Below are positions 19,572-37,424 of a stretch of 64,000 nt of DNA, piece by piece. Source of the DNA: Arcobacter vandammei (GTDB lineage Bacteria; Campylobacterota; Campylobacteria; Campylobacterales; Arcobacteraceae); assembly GCF_016106035.1 (NCBI RefSeq), contig NZ_JADKPZ010000006.1:54942-118941 (forward strand). The letters are read 5' to 3'. Each line of letters opens with the position of its first letter. Positions within the stretch are counted from its first letter, which is position 1. Made by a program: the position numbers and the translations under genes. The notes beneath the pieces were generated by a model that ran no database searches, was not told where the DNA came from, and saw nothing but the letters and a program-made list of their open reading frames with translations.

Positions 19572-21644
19572 CTAGAATTTTGCTCTAAGTCCTGTAAAAT
19601 AGTATGTTCCAACATTTACATCTACATTTGTATCGACTTTTCTATTAAAAATATTATCAACTCCACCATATAGTGTAAAGTTTTTATTAATATCATAAGA
19701 AAGACCTAAATCAACTAAAGTGTATCCATCAATTTTATTTCTATTTCCGATATTATCAGGATCTTCATATTGTCTTCCTATATATCTAAGATTTAAATTT
19801 GTACTTAGTGGTTCTATTATTTTGTAGTTTAGATTTAGTGCCATACTTAAATTTGGAGTATATGTAAGCTCTTTATTTGTAGTTTTATCTTCTGTATCAA
19901 GATATGTAAGATTAAAACCTGCATCAAAGCTATTATTAAATTTATAATCTAAATTTAGTTCAACTCCATTTATATTTACTTTATCTAAATTTTCAGATGT
20001 ATAATATCTAGTCGAAGCATTTGTTTTATTATAAACAACAGATTCAATTTTATCTTTTATTATAGTTTTAAATAGCACTAATTCAGAATTAAAATCTCCA
20101 AAATTATTTCCTAAAGCTAATTCAAAAGTATCACTCTTTTCAGGTTTTAAATCATATGCAGTAGTTTTAAAATTATTTATAACCTCAGCTCCATATCTTT
20201 TACCATCTTTAAAAAGTGGTGCAGTTACATAAAGTTCTGCAATATCAGGTGCTCTGTATCCACTTGCATAGTTTGCTCTAATTCTTGTATTATCTCCTAG
20301 TTTTTGAACAACTCCTGCTTGGAAAGTTACTTTTGAATCTGCATTTGAGATATCATCATATCTAGCACCTATTGTTGCATTTAAACTAGGCGTAAACTCT
20401 ATTTCATCTTGTAGATATACAGATTTGTACTCTACATTTTTTCTTATAAACTCTTCAGAAGTAGGAGTTGGATTAATTGCTGCACTATCTCTTGTCTCTT
20501 TTCTATAATCAAGTCCAAAAGTAAGTAGATTTGCATCATTTAAAGCATAAGTTGTAACAGACTCAATATTATCTATTTTTACATTTGCACTAAATTTTTT
20601 GCTTACAGGTCCTGCAAAATTTAGTGGTGATGTCTCATTTCTTTTTTTATAATATGACTCATAAAATCTAAGATTTGTGCTTAAGTCATCATTAAAATTG
20701 TACTTTGCAAAAATTGAGTAATCAACTCTATTGTTATCATCTTTTGAGAATACTGGTGTATTTTGAACCATTCCACCAATAGTAGATTGTGAGCTTCCTA
20801 AATATTGCCCTTTTCTATCCTCTTGAAAATAGTTAATCTCAGCTCCTAAAGAAAAATTATCTGTTATATTTTTCTCTAAACTTGCTCCTACACTACTTAC
20901 AGTTGATTCATCTCCATAAGTTACTCCCAAAACTCCACTCTTAGCATTTTGTGGATGTCCTGCTATAACAGCTCCCGTAGTTGGATTTATAACTTTTTGT
21001 GTATATGATTTATCTATTTTATAAGAAGATGTATCAATAGTAGAAGTGTAAATTTTATATTTATACCCATCTACATTTCCCATAGTTGCGAAGTTTACAT
21101 TTTTTTGTCTAGCTTTGATATATGCATTTGAACCATATTTTAAATCTAAAGTTGTCTGATAAGAGTCTATATCTTTTTTTGTAATAATATTAATTACTCC
21201 ACCAATAGCATCTGAACCATAAAGTGTACTCATAGAGCCTTTTACAATCTCAATTCTATCAATCATTGAAGCTGGAATTCTACTCATCTCATAAGGGCTT
21301 TCTGTTTCACCACTTAATCTTTTTCCATCAAGTAAAATCAAAGTTCCATTTGCACCAACTCCTCTTATAGAGATTGCTCCTTTTGATTTTGCACTTGCAT
21401 GTGGAAATCTTCCAAATTGTGAGTTAATAGATGGAACTTTATCCAAAACATCTTTTAGTGTAGTTGCAGATACTTTTTCTATATCCTCTTTTGTAATTAC
21501 AACTACACTAGCACTTACTCCATCAATACTTTTTTCAGTTTTAGTTGCAGTTGTAACTGTTATTTCATCTAGCTTTGTATCTGCACTTAAATTTTGAAGT
21601 ATCATAACTGATACTAAACTCGAAATTAGAATTTTATTTTTCAA
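19572..21644 (-). CDS. TonB-dependent outer-membrane receptor
   Basis: This is a 690-residue receptor of the siderophore/vitamin type. I choose TTG at 21644 because AAGGAAG lies just before it and the next residues KNKILISSLVSVMIL form a signal peptide ending at about LSA. The TonB box region is near LDEITVTTATK, the plug domain (~35-160) includes SKGAISIRGVGANGTLILLD and GSMSTLYGSDAIGGVINII, and the last residues form the barrel and end in F. A 15/19 Fur-box match lies just upstream. It is followed by the CopD-like gene and preceded by an ABC transporter operon, so it is likely an iron-type complex importer. Confidence 0.92.
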   Translation of the reverse strand: MKNKILISSLVSVMILQNLSADTKLDEITVTTATKTEKSIDGVSASVVVITKEDIEKVSATTLKDVLDKVPSINSQFGRFPHASAKSKGAISIRGVGANGTLILLDGKRLSGETESPYEMSRIPASMIDRIEIVKGSMSTLYGSDAIGGVINIITKKDIDSYQTTLDLKYGSNAYIKARQKNVNFATMGNVDGYKYKIYTSTIDTSSYKIDKSYTQKVINPTTGAVIAGHPQNAKSGVLGVTYGDESTVSSVGASLEKNITDNFSLGAEINYFQEDRKGQYLGSSQSTIGGMVQNTPVFSKDDNNRVDYSIFAKYNFNDDLSTNLRFYESYYKKRNETSPLNFAGPVSKKFSANVKIDNIESVTTYALNDANLLTFGLDYRKETRDSAAINPTPTSEEFIRKNVEYKSVYLQDEIEFTPSLNATIGARYDDISNADSKVTFQAGVVQKLGDNTRIRANYASGYRAPDIAELYVTAPLFKDGKRYGAEVINNFKTTAYDLKPEKSDTFELALGNNFGDFNSELVLFKTIIKDKIESVVYNKTNASTRYYTSENLDKVNINGVELNLDYKFNNSFDAGFNLTYLDTEDKTTNKELTYTPNLSMALNLNYKIIEPLSTNLNLRYIGRQYEDPDNIGNRNKIDGYTLVDLGLSYDINKNFTLYGGVDNIFNRKVDTNVDVNVGTYYFTGLRAKF

Positions 21645-21656
21645 AATACTTCCTTT

Positions 21657-21675
21657 TATAATGATAATAAGAATC
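21657..21675 (-). promoter_or_regulatory. Fur-box-like site before the TonB receptor
   Basis: The 19 bases match the GATAATGATAATCATTATC consensus at 15 positions. The site lies about 13 bases before the chosen start codon, where a bound repressor would block transcription or initiation. This is a hand match; it was not scored against a genome background. Confidence 0.6.
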
Positions 21676-21693
21676 ATAATATAAAAGAACTTA

Positions 21694-21721
21694 AATAATA
21701 TTGACTTTTATCAATATTATT
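21694..21721. repeat. Perfect 11-bp inverted repeat between the substrate-binding protein and TonB receptor genes
   Basis: AATAATATTGA (21694-21704) and TCAATATTATT (21711-21721) are perfect inverted arms around a 6-base loop. It may be a weak terminator for the ABC operon or an operator for the receptor gene. The arms are too AT-rich for a strong terminator. Confidence 0.55.
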
Positions 21722-21733
21722 AATAAATATTAT

Positions 21734-22735
21734 CTATTTAAAATAAAAACCTTCATTTGGTAATTTCCCACCTATTAGTTTTGAGTCATTATCTTTTAAA
21801 ACTTCAAAGAAAAACTCTAAATCTTTTTTACTATTTTCTGCACTAATATTTGCAAATTTTACATGCTCAATTGAGTCAGCTAAACCTTCTTCTTCTAACA
21901 TTGGTAAAGTTTTTACTACCAATTGACTAGCCTCTTTTGGATTTGCTTTATACCAATTTAAAGCTTTTTCATACTCTTCTAAAACTTTAGAGATAAGCTC
22001 TTCTTTTCCTTTTGTTTCTCCAATAACAGCCAAACCAGCTTGTGGGATTTTTGCTTCAACTTTAAACAATCTTCCCCACTCTTCTTGTAAATTTAAACTT
22101 CTATAAATATCAGGAGCTATAAGCTTAACAGGAAATGAGCCAGTTTTTCGCAAAGCAATTGAAACAGCAGGTTCAGCTAAAAGTGCATAGTCTGCTCTTC
22201 TTAAAATTAACATTTGCATAGCATCAACAGGAGTTGAAACATATTTTAGATTAAAATCTTTTTTCACATCAAAACCAGCTTTTTTGATAAGTGCTTGTAA
22301 AACAATATCTGGCATATCAGCCCTAAATGGCACTATTATCTCTTTGTTTTTAAAATCTTCTACTGTTTTTAAGCTACTATCACGACTTACAAGCTCTAAA
22401 ATTCCCCAAACAGATACATTTAGAAGTTTTAACTCAACTCCTTTATTATATAAATTTGCAGCAACATTTGTAGGAAGTGCGATAAAATCAACCTCTTTTT
22501 TCAAAATTAATGCTCTTAGTTCATCAGGGTTGTTCCAAAGCCTAAATTCTAATTTTTTACCTAGACTTTCTAATACCTTATCCTCTACCATTTTTAAAAT
22601 TGGGTGAGAAACACTAGCTATTGGTCCAGCTATTACAATTTTTTGTTCATCTTTTGCAAATAAATTTAGCACAAGTGCAAAAACTAAAACTATTTTTTTA
22701 CCTGCACTAGGCAGGATTTTGCTTCGCTTCATCAT
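21734..22735 (-). CDS. ABC transporter periplasmic substrate-binding protein (NMT1/SsuA-like)
   Basis: This 333-residue secreted binding protein has a signal peptide (residues ~1-27, ending near LFA). The pattern IVIAGPIASVSHPILKMVE, then KKEVDFIALPTNVAANLYNKG and RRADYALLAEPAVSIALRK, is that of the nitrate/sulfonate/thiamine-precursor (NMT1-like) class. It is the last gene of permease-ATPase-NnrS-binding protein. Its ligand is unknown; placement beside a TonB receptor with Fur-box-like sites hints at a metal-related compound. Confidence 0.85.
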   Translation of the reverse strand: MMKRSKILPSAGKKIVLVFALVLNLFAKDEQKIVIAGPIASVSHPILKMVEDKVLESLGKKLEFRLWNNPDELRALILKKEVDFIALPTNVAANLYNKGVELKLLNVSVWGILELVSRDSSLKTVEDFKNKEIIVPFRADMPDIVLQALIKKAGFDVKKDFNLKYVSTPVDAMQMLILRRADYALLAEPAVSIALRKTGSFPVKLIAPDIYRSLNLQEEWGRLFKVEAKIPQAGLAVIGETKGKEELISKVLEEYEKALNWYKANPKEASQLVVKTLPMLEEEGLADSIEHVKFANISAENSKKDLEFFFEVLKDNDSKLIGGKLPNEGFYFK

Positions 22736-22764
22736 TATTTTTTCCTTTTTAATTTTTGATTTTT

Positions 22765-23997
22765 TTAGCCTTTTATACCATCTGCTCTAGGACTTAGCAG
22801 AAATGGAAAAAAAGTTTTAATATATATAGCAAACGGTATTGCCCACAAAATCGAAGATAAAATATATAAAAACATACTATACTCCAAATAAAATGGGATA
22901 AAGGCTCTTATAAATGTAGCTAAAATGATTAAAATCAAACCCAAAGTCAAAGCCCAATTTGTAAAAATCGCACGTCCAGTGTGAATTGTAGAGACTATTA
23001 TCATAATTACATAAAAAATAAGCCCAAAAGTTCCTGTTGTCAAAAAGTGCCTAAAGTGATTTGTGATATTTAACTCTAAAAGATAATTAAAGCCCAAAAA
23101 TACAAAACCAATAGCTGTAAGAGATATAATACTCACAATATATAAAACAAAAGGTTTTAGTAAAATATTGTTATCTTTTAAAACAAAATCATTTAAAATC
23201 CCAAGTGTTGCAGCTGCACAGGCAAAACAGATATATGCCAAAGAAGAGTTTTCAGGAAAAAAAAACTCCACAAAACCATATAAAAGTAGGCAAAAAATAG
23301 CAAGGTTATATCTAAAACTCTTTGCCAAAAATGTTTCATCTATCTTTTCTTGCTCCAAAAGTTCATTTATTGACTCCATACTAACTCTTCTTAAAGCAAG
23401 TAATATTAAAACCAAAAACAAAACAACACTTAAAAGAAGAGTTTTAAAAGAGTCAAGCTCTATAATATTTGCAACACTTAGAAAAAACAAAGCTTGAATC
23501 AAAACTATTGAAACCATAGAGTATGCCAAAGATACATGCTTTTTATTTCTATCTTTAAATGCTGGAATGGCTGCAAGATATGCGATATATGCTGTTAAAC
23601 TCACATTTATAAGTCCCACAAAAAAACTACCAAAAAAGTCCATAAACCAAAATGAAAATCGTCCCAATACCCACCAAGCAACAATAAAAGCCAAATGCCT
23701 TCCAACAATTGGAACAACACTAGGAAAAAGTTCAGGCAAACCTGTAAGAAAAAATGCTACAATCATAGCAGTTCCAACTCCAAAAACCATCTCATAAATA
23801 TGCCAATTTAATATATTTTCAATTGGTAAATTAATATATCCAGCAAACACAAATGCCCATAAAACAATACTTAAAATAATATATGGAGCAAGAAGTAAAA
23901 AAACAGGTCGAAAACCATAAGCTAAATATATAGGAAATTCACCTTTTGGATAGTATAAATAGTGTCTTGAAGCATATTGCTTTTCAAATTCTGTCAT
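22765..23997 (-). CDS. NnrS-family membrane protein
   Basis: This 410-residue protein has about 12 membrane helices. The family signature is visible: GFRPVFLLLAPYI near residue 27 and NWHIYEMVFGVGTAMIVAFFLTGLPEL near residue 64, with a conserved His and Glu. NnrS proteins are haem- and copper-containing membrane proteins linked to nitric-oxide stress, and their exact action is unclear. It overlaps the ABC ATPase gene by 4 bases (ATGA type), so it belongs to the uptake operon. Confidence 0.88.
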   Translation of the reverse strand: MTEFEKQYASRHYLYYPKGEFPIYLAYGFRPVFLLLAPYIILSIVLWAFVFAGYINLPIENILNWHIYEMVFGVGTAMIVAFFLTGLPELFPSVVPIVGRHLAFIVAWWVLGRFSFWFMDFFGSFFVGLINVSLTAYIAYLAAIPAFKDRNKKHVSLAYSMVSIVLIQALFFLSVANIIELDSFKTLLLSVVLFLVLILLALRRVSMESINELLEQEKIDETFLAKSFRYNLAIFCLLLYGFVEFFFPENSSLAYICFACAAATLGILNDFVLKDNNILLKPFVLYIVSIISLTAIGFVFLGFNYLLELNITNHFRHFLTTGTFGLIFYVIMIIVSTIHTGRAIFTNWALTLGLILIILATFIRAFIPFYLEYSMFLYILSSILWAIPFAIYIKTFFPFLLSPRADGIKG

Positions 23998-24734
23998 TTT
24001 AACTCCAATTCAAAACTAGAAATAATATCTTTGTCTTTTAAAATTTGTGCTGTTTTATTGTAAACAAACTCATCATCTCTTAAGACTCTTGGCTCAGCTA
24101 TATTAAATATTTTTTTGATATGCCCAACTGGCTCTGCTTTTAAAACTATGATTTTATCGCTTAATCTTATAGCTTCCATTAAATCATGAGTGATAAACAA
24201 AACACTTAAATTTTTCTCTTCAATATCTTTTATAAGCAAATTTTGAAGCTCTTTTTTAAGCCCAATATCCAAAGCTGAAAAAGGCTCATCTAAAAAAAGT
24301 AGGCTAGGATTTACAACCAAAGCTCTAGCAAACGATACTCTTTGCTTCATTCCACCACTTAAATCTTTTGGGAATTTTGTAAAATCATCAATTTCTAGCC
24401 CAAACTTTAAAGCTATATCTTTTGATTTTTCTATTGCTATTTGGCTCTTTTCTCCTTTGGCACAAAGTCCTAAAGCGATATTATCTATAACATTTTTCCA
24501 TGGAAGAAGTCGTGGCTCTTGAAAAGCAAAAGAGCTTGAAATAAAAGAATTTTTTATCTCTCCATCATCTAGTTTTAAAAGTTTTGAGCAAAGATGAAGC
24601 AAAGTTGTTTTTCCACCACCGCTGGGCCCAACTATTGAGATAACTTCTCCTTTTTGCAAAGTAAAGCTTATATCTTTTAAAATCTCTTTGAATCCAAAAG
24701 AGAAATTTACATTTTTTACTTCTAATTTCTCCAT
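23994..24734 (-). CDS. ABC transporter ATP-binding protein (SsuB/TauB-like)
   Basis: The ATPase of the uptake system. Walker A is GPSGGGKT at residues 36-43, the Q-loop is AFQEPRLLPW, the signature LSGGMKQRVSFARAL lies near residue 125, Walker B LLFLDEPFSALD near residue 148, and the H-loop ITHD near residue 181. The 246 residues fit the nitrate/sulfonate/taurine import family. It overlaps the permease gene by 13 bases and NnrS by 4. Confidence 0.92.
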   Translation of the reverse strand: MEKLEVKNVNFSFGFKEILKDISFTLQKGEVISIVGPSGGGKTTLLHLCSKLLKLDDGEIKNSFISSSFAFQEPRLLPWKNVIDNIALGLCAKGEKSQIAIEKSKDIALKFGLEIDDFTKFPKDLSGGMKQRVSFARALVVNPSLLFLDEPFSALDIGLKKELQNLLIKDIEEKNLSVLFITHDLMEAIRLSDKIIVLKAEPVGHIKKIFNIAEPRVLRDDEFVYNKTAQILKDKDIISSFELELK

Positions 24735-25504
24735 GCTTCAAGCTCCTTTTTAATTGGCTCTAGTAAGATATATTCAATTAGAAGCAAAGATGCAATCATA
24801 ATAGATACAAGTGCTAAAGCTGTACTAGTTTCCAACTGGCTTCTTGCAATTGCCAATAAAGCTCCTAAACCATCGCTAGTTGCTAGAAGTTCAGCCATAA
24901 CAACTATTTTCCATGACATTCCAAGAGCTGAAATATATGCTGGAAAAATATATGAAAAAATATGTGGCAGATACAAATCAAAAAGTTTCATAGAAAAAGG
25001 AAGATGAAAACTATCAGCCATCTCTTTTAAATCACCCTCTAAAGTTCGTGTTCCTTGCAAAGCTCCCACAAAAACAATAGGAAAAGAGGCTATAAAAACT
25101 GTAAAAACAACTGTTGTATCGCCCATACCAAACCAAATCATTGCCAAAACTATCCAAGCAATTGGGGGCATTCCAAACAAAATTGTAACTATTGGGCGGC
25201 TCATAATTGAAGCAGTGATAAAAAGCCCTGCTAAAAGTCCTAAAACTGAACCTACCAAAATAGCTAAACCAAAGCCTATCAAAGCTCTTTTTATCGTAAT
25301 CATTATCTCTATTTTTGCTGCACTATCTTGCAAAATTGTACTTATAGCCAAAAAAGTATCTTTTGGGCTAGGAAGAATTAAATCTCCATAAATTTGATGT
25401 CCAAAATCCCAAAAAGCCAAAAAAAGAAAAATAGAAGCAATACTTCCCCAACCACTCCAAAGGTAACTAGGAAAATCTTTTATAATTTTTAGTAAAAATT
25501 TCAT
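24722..25504 (-). CDS. ABC transporter permease (SsuC/TauC-like)
   Basis: This inner-membrane permease has 260 residues and about six helices. The EAA-type loop that meets the ATPase is around residues 160-185 (MADSFHLPFSMKLFDLYLPHIFSY). Residues ~100-115 (ILFGMPPIAWIVLAMIWFG) are typical of the sulfonate/nitrate importer permeases. It is the first gene of permease-ATPase-NnrS-binding protein, and a Fur-box-like sequence lies about 40 bases upstream. Confidence 0.92.
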   Translation of the reverse strand: MKFLLKIIKDFPSYLWSGWGSIASIFLFLAFWDFGHQIYGDLILPSPKDTFLAISTILQDSAAKIEIMITIKRALIGFGLAILVGSVLGLLAGLFITASIMSRPIVTILFGMPPIAWIVLAMIWFGMGDTTVVFTVFIASFPIVFVGALQGTRTLEGDLKEMADSFHLPFSMKLFDLYLPHIFSYIFPAYISALGMSWKIVVMAELLATSDGLGALLAIARSQLETSTALALVSIMIASLLLIEYILLEPIKKELEAWRN

Positions 25505-25544
25505 TTTAATCCTGTGAAAAAATTTACCTAATTCTATATCAATT

Positions 25545-25563
25545 GATATTAATTATCATTGAG
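25545..25563 (-). promoter_or_regulatory. Possible Fur-box-like site before the ABC/NnrS operon
   Basis: GATATTAATTATCATTGAG matches the Fur consensus at 13 of 19 positions. It lies in the 64-base gap before the permease start. The match is weaker than that before the TonB receptor, but its position supports shared control. Confidence 0.4.
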
Positions 25564-25568
25564 TTAGG

Positions 25569-27839
25569 TCAAGATACAATATTCACACTATTTCTTCCAC
25601 TATTTTTTGCAAGATAAAGAGCTTCATCAACCAAATATAGGCTCTCTTCAATTTTTTTATCTTTTAATATCTCACCTACTCCCAAACTAATAGTAATCTT
25701 TTTTTGAATATCCTCCAAAAAATCTCTATTTTGAACAATTTCCCTTAAGTTATTAGCAACATTTCCTGCATTCTCTTTTGAGGTAAATGGAAGAATAATC
25801 AAAAATTCTTCACCACCCCATCTTCCTATAATATCAGTTTTTCTTAAACTATTTTTTATCAGTAAAGATAGCTCTTGTAAAACTTTATCTCCTGCTAAGT
25901 GACCTAAAGAGTCATTTACATTTTTAAAATAATCAATATCGAAAATTATTAAACTACAAAAATAGTCTTTATTTCTATCTATTTTATCTTTTTGAGAATT
26001 TAAATTTTTATCTATCTCAAAACGATTATATAATCCTGTTAATTTATCAGTTGAAGATAGTTTTTCAAGCTCTTTATTAAACTGTTTCAACTTTCTTTGA
26101 TAAAAAACCAGAGCTCCTAAAATTATACTTATTATAAGGGAAATAACTGCTATTTCTCGTGGCTTCAACCAACCAACTTGCTCAACTATTGAAGTCCAAT
26201 TATTTAGAAATTCTTGCTTTGAAGACTCATCTAAATCATTTACAAGTCTTGAAAATATTTGATTTAAAATAGGTTCATCACTTCTTGTTCCTATACAAAT
26301 ATCATCTTTTAATGAAAATCTAAGTGCAATTTTTAAACTATTTGCATACTCTTTTTGAATAGTAGAAGTTAATACTAAAGAGTTATCAATATATCCATAA
26401 ACTTCGCCTCGTTCAAGCATTTTTAAACCAATATCAATATTTGGTATTTCTACTAACTCAATATTTGGGAAATACTCTTTAAGATAATCAACCACAAAAT
26501 GGCTTTTTATAACTGCAATTTTTTTATCTCTTAAAAATGAAATATCCTGAATAAATGGCTTATCATCTTTTGTAGCCAAAACTATAGGAAGGGATAAGAT
26601 AGGATCTGTAAAATTTAAAAATCTCTTTCTTTCAAGGCTAGGAGAGATTGAAGATATAATATCACACTTTTTATTTTCAATAAAATTCATCGATTCATCC
26701 CAATCTTTTGTAGAAACTAGTTCTATTTTTGTAGCAATTTTTTCTTCAAAAATTTTCATAATATCAGAAGTAATTCCAGAAACTTTTCCATTCTTTATTG
26801 ACTCTATTGGATACCAATCTGGATCAACACAAAGGTTTATATGACCTTTATTATTTAAATAATCTTTTTCACCTTTTGTTAAAGAGAAATTTTCAGGCTC
26901 TTTATCTATATAATTTTCAAACAATATAGAATCAGCTACACTCTCTTGAGTATCAATTGAACCAGAATAAATAAGCTGTCTTAGTAATCTTCTTGTAAAA
27001 TCCAGACTAACTTTTCCAATTGGATAAAACTCTTTCATTACAAGTTGATTTATAACATTTGCTTCATACATTAAAGCTAGTTTCGACTTTTTTACACCAT
27101 ATTTATTTATTAAAATATCTACTATTTCTTCAGGATTATTTAAAGCATATTCCCAACCTTTATTAGTTGCAAGAATTAGCTTTTTGGTTCTGCTTTTATT
27201 TTCTAAAACTTCATCTTTTGCACTATATAAATTTATTGCACTTACTATAAATCCATAATCTGCTGGGTCAATTATATTGTAAGGAATTTTTCTTTTATCC
27301 AATTCATAAAGCTGATTTGACTTAAATGAACTCATAGCATCAACTCTTCCTTCTATGAAATCATCTAAAGCAAAACTATGAGGTACAAAATTGCTATTTG
27401 AAATATTTATATTAAAATGAGAAAACAAAAGTGCTAGAGAGCTATGTTTTAACTCATCTTTTGCTCCCATTATTTTTTTACCAATTAATTGATTTGGATG
27501 TTTAATTTCTGGTTTTGTAACTAAAATCAAAGGAGACCTTTGTAAATAAGTTGCCAAAAGTACAATTGGTGCAACTTTTCCGTGGTCTAGCACTATATTT
27601 GAGTTTGATATTCCATAAGTTGCCTTATGATTTAAAACTTCCGAAACAACATCAATATCTGAGCTATACTCTCTTAAATCAACATCTAATCCAACTTCTT
27701 TGTAAAATCCTTTCTCTTTTGCAGCAATAAAACCTGCAAATTCGAACTGATATTTCCAATTTAATTGAATTGATACTTGTTCAAGACTATTTGCAACTAA
27801 GAAATTTGTTATTACAATAAAAAGAAATAAAACTCTCAA
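25569..27839 (-). CDS. Hybrid sensor: NMT1-like and SBP3-like periplasmic domains plus diguanylate cyclase
   Basis: The protein has 756 residues. A signal peptide (~1-16) leads to an NMT1/THI5-like binding domain (~20-300, starting VSIQLNWKYQFEFAGFIAAKEKGFY), then a second binding domain of the amino-acid (SBP_bac_3) type (~320-555), a membrane helix (~560-582) and a GGDEF domain. GGEEF is at 675-679 and the RKTD inhibitory site at 666-669, so it probably makes cyclic-di-GMP with product feedback. It presumably senses a ligand in the periplasm; the neighbouring ABC system uses a binding protein of the same class, which suggests related ligands. Confidence 0.9.
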   Translation of the reverse strand: MRVLFLFIVITNFLVANSLEQVSIQLNWKYQFEFAGFIAAKEKGFYKEVGLDVDLREYSSDIDVVSEVLNHKATYGISNSNIVLDHGKVAPIVLLATYLQRSPLILVTKPEIKHPNQLIGKKIMGAKDELKHSSLALLFSHFNINISNSNFVPHSFALDDFIEGRVDAMSSFKSNQLYELDKRKIPYNIIDPADYGFIVSAINLYSAKDEVLENKSRTKKLILATNKGWEYALNNPEEIVDILINKYGVKKSKLALMYEANVINQLVMKEFYPIGKVSLDFTRRLLRQLIYSGSIDTQESVADSILFENYIDKEPENFSLTKGEKDYLNNKGHINLCVDPDWYPIESIKNGKVSGITSDIMKIFEEKIATKIELVSTKDWDESMNFIENKKCDIISSISPSLERKRFLNFTDPILSLPIVLATKDDKPFIQDISFLRDKKIAVIKSHFVVDYLKEYFPNIELVEIPNIDIGLKMLERGEVYGYIDNSLVLTSTIQKEYANSLKIALRFSLKDDICIGTRSDEPILNQIFSRLVNDLDESSKQEFLNNWTSIVEQVGWLKPREIAVISLIISIILGALVFYQRKLKQFNKELEKLSSTDKLTGLYNRFEIDKNLNSQKDKIDRNKDYFCSLIIFDIDYFKNVNDSLGHLAGDKVLQELSLLIKNSLRKTDIIGRWGGEEFLIILPFTSKENAGNVANNLREIVQNRDFLEDIQKKITISLGVGEILKDKKIEESLYLVDEALYLAKNSGRNSVNIVS

Positions 27840-27853
27840 AATTTTCCTATTTT

Positions 27854-28141
27854 CTAGTTTTTTGGAAGTAATTTAACAGGTACTATTTGAATTTGAGCCA
27901 AATCCCAAACTTTATTTACAACATACGGTTCATTTTCAAGCCATGAATCTAACTCTTCATCATTTTCAAAATTAACAAAAAGTGAAGAACCAACCATTTT
28001 TTCATCTTCAAGTAAAGCACCAGCTTCTACAATTTTACCTTTTTTAATTAACTCTTTTGTTGCTTTTAAGTGTTCATCTCTTACTTTTAATCTTCTTTCT
28101 AAAGCATCTTCATAATCATAAGCTATTATTAAATATTGCAT
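27854..28141 (-). CDS. YciI-family protein
   Basis: This is a small 95-residue protein of the YciI/YCII fold, with the N-terminal His/Asp-type region replaced here by YLIIAYDYEDALERR and conserved segments KGKIVEAGALL and FVNFENDEELDSWLENEPYV. Family members resemble the ferredoxin-like dehydratase/chlorohydrolase group, and most have no proven role. It lies 14 bases before the hybrid sensor gene and may be co-transcribed with it. Confidence 0.8.
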   Translation of the reverse strand: MQYLIIAYDYEDALERRLKVRDEHLKATKELIKKGKIVEAGALLEDEKMVGSSLFVNFENDEELDSWLENEPYVVNKVWDLAQIQIVPVKLLPKN

Positions 28142-28182
28142 TTTTATCCTTTAATAAATTTTATATGATTTTAACACAAAAA

Positions 28183-28563
28183 TTATAAAGTAGCTAATAA
28201 AAATGTTATTGGATAGATTAATACATTTAAATATCTTAAAATTGGTGTAATATTTGCATTAAAAGGAATAATTTGCTCAATTGATAAGTTATTTGATAAT
28301 TTTTTCATAATTGATAGTTTTAAACTAATATCCAAAAATTTCAGAACCAAAATAGAACTCATCCAGAAGCCAAAATTATTTAAACTAAGACTTAAGTAAA
28401 TTGTATAAAAAAATGATAGATGTAAAGTAAAATACAAGAATATACTTTTTCTAAATGCTAAAAAGTTATTCTCTAATAAGCCATATAAAGTGTCAGATTT
28501 TTGCCAGTTTGTCTCAAAAAGTTCAATGGCAATAAATATAATAAAAAGGTAGATAATATCCAT
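28183..28563 (-). CDS. Small hydrophobic membrane protein, function unknown
   Basis: I do not recognise this 126-residue protein. It has three or four hydrophobic stretches (~2-18, 40-62, 65-85, 108-125), so it is an inner-membrane protein. It starts just after the rpoC terminator hairpin (29 bases after the rpoC stop), so it may be expressed by read-through from the rpoBC operon or by its own weak promoter. Confidence 0.6.
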   Translation of the reverse strand: MDIIYLFIIFIAIELFETNWQKSDTLYGLLENNFLAFRKSIFLYFTLHLSFFYTIYLSLSLNNFGFWMSSILVLKFLDISLKLSIMKKLSNNLSIEQIIPFNANITPILRYLNVLIYPITFLLATL

Positions 28564-28569
28564 TTTTGT

Positions 28570-37299
<8,730 letters not shown>

Positions 37300-37324
37300 T
37301 TATAAAGCACAAAAGCATCCATAA

Positions 37325-37408
37325 AGGATAAGGTTAAAATTCTTGTTAAAACTTTAACCTTAGCCTTCAAAGATGCCAAAATATATAGGAGAAAATCTCC
37401 TATATACC
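37325..37408 (-). promoter_or_regulatory. Attenuator-like double hairpin between rplL and rpoB
   Basis: In transcription order, a perfect 11-bp hairpin (arms 37382-37392 and 37396-37406, 3-base loop) is followed by TTTT, then a second stem AAGGTTAAA/TTTAACCTT (37330-37338 and 37353-37361). This fits the well-known attenuator in this gap, which lowers rpoBC output relative to ribosomal protein output. The function here is inferred. Confidence 0.65.
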
Positions 37409-37424
37409 AAAGAGTTAAATAAAA

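Noticed and set aside
21645..21677. Longer start for the TonB receptor at 21677.
   Set aside because: It would add residues before a clear signal peptide and would lie in the Fur-like site; TTG at 21644 follows a good ribosome site.
25569..27839. The hybrid sensor as part of the ABC importer operon.
   Set aside because: It is upstream on the same strand, but the Fur-like site lies between it and the permease, so a separate transcription unit is more likely.
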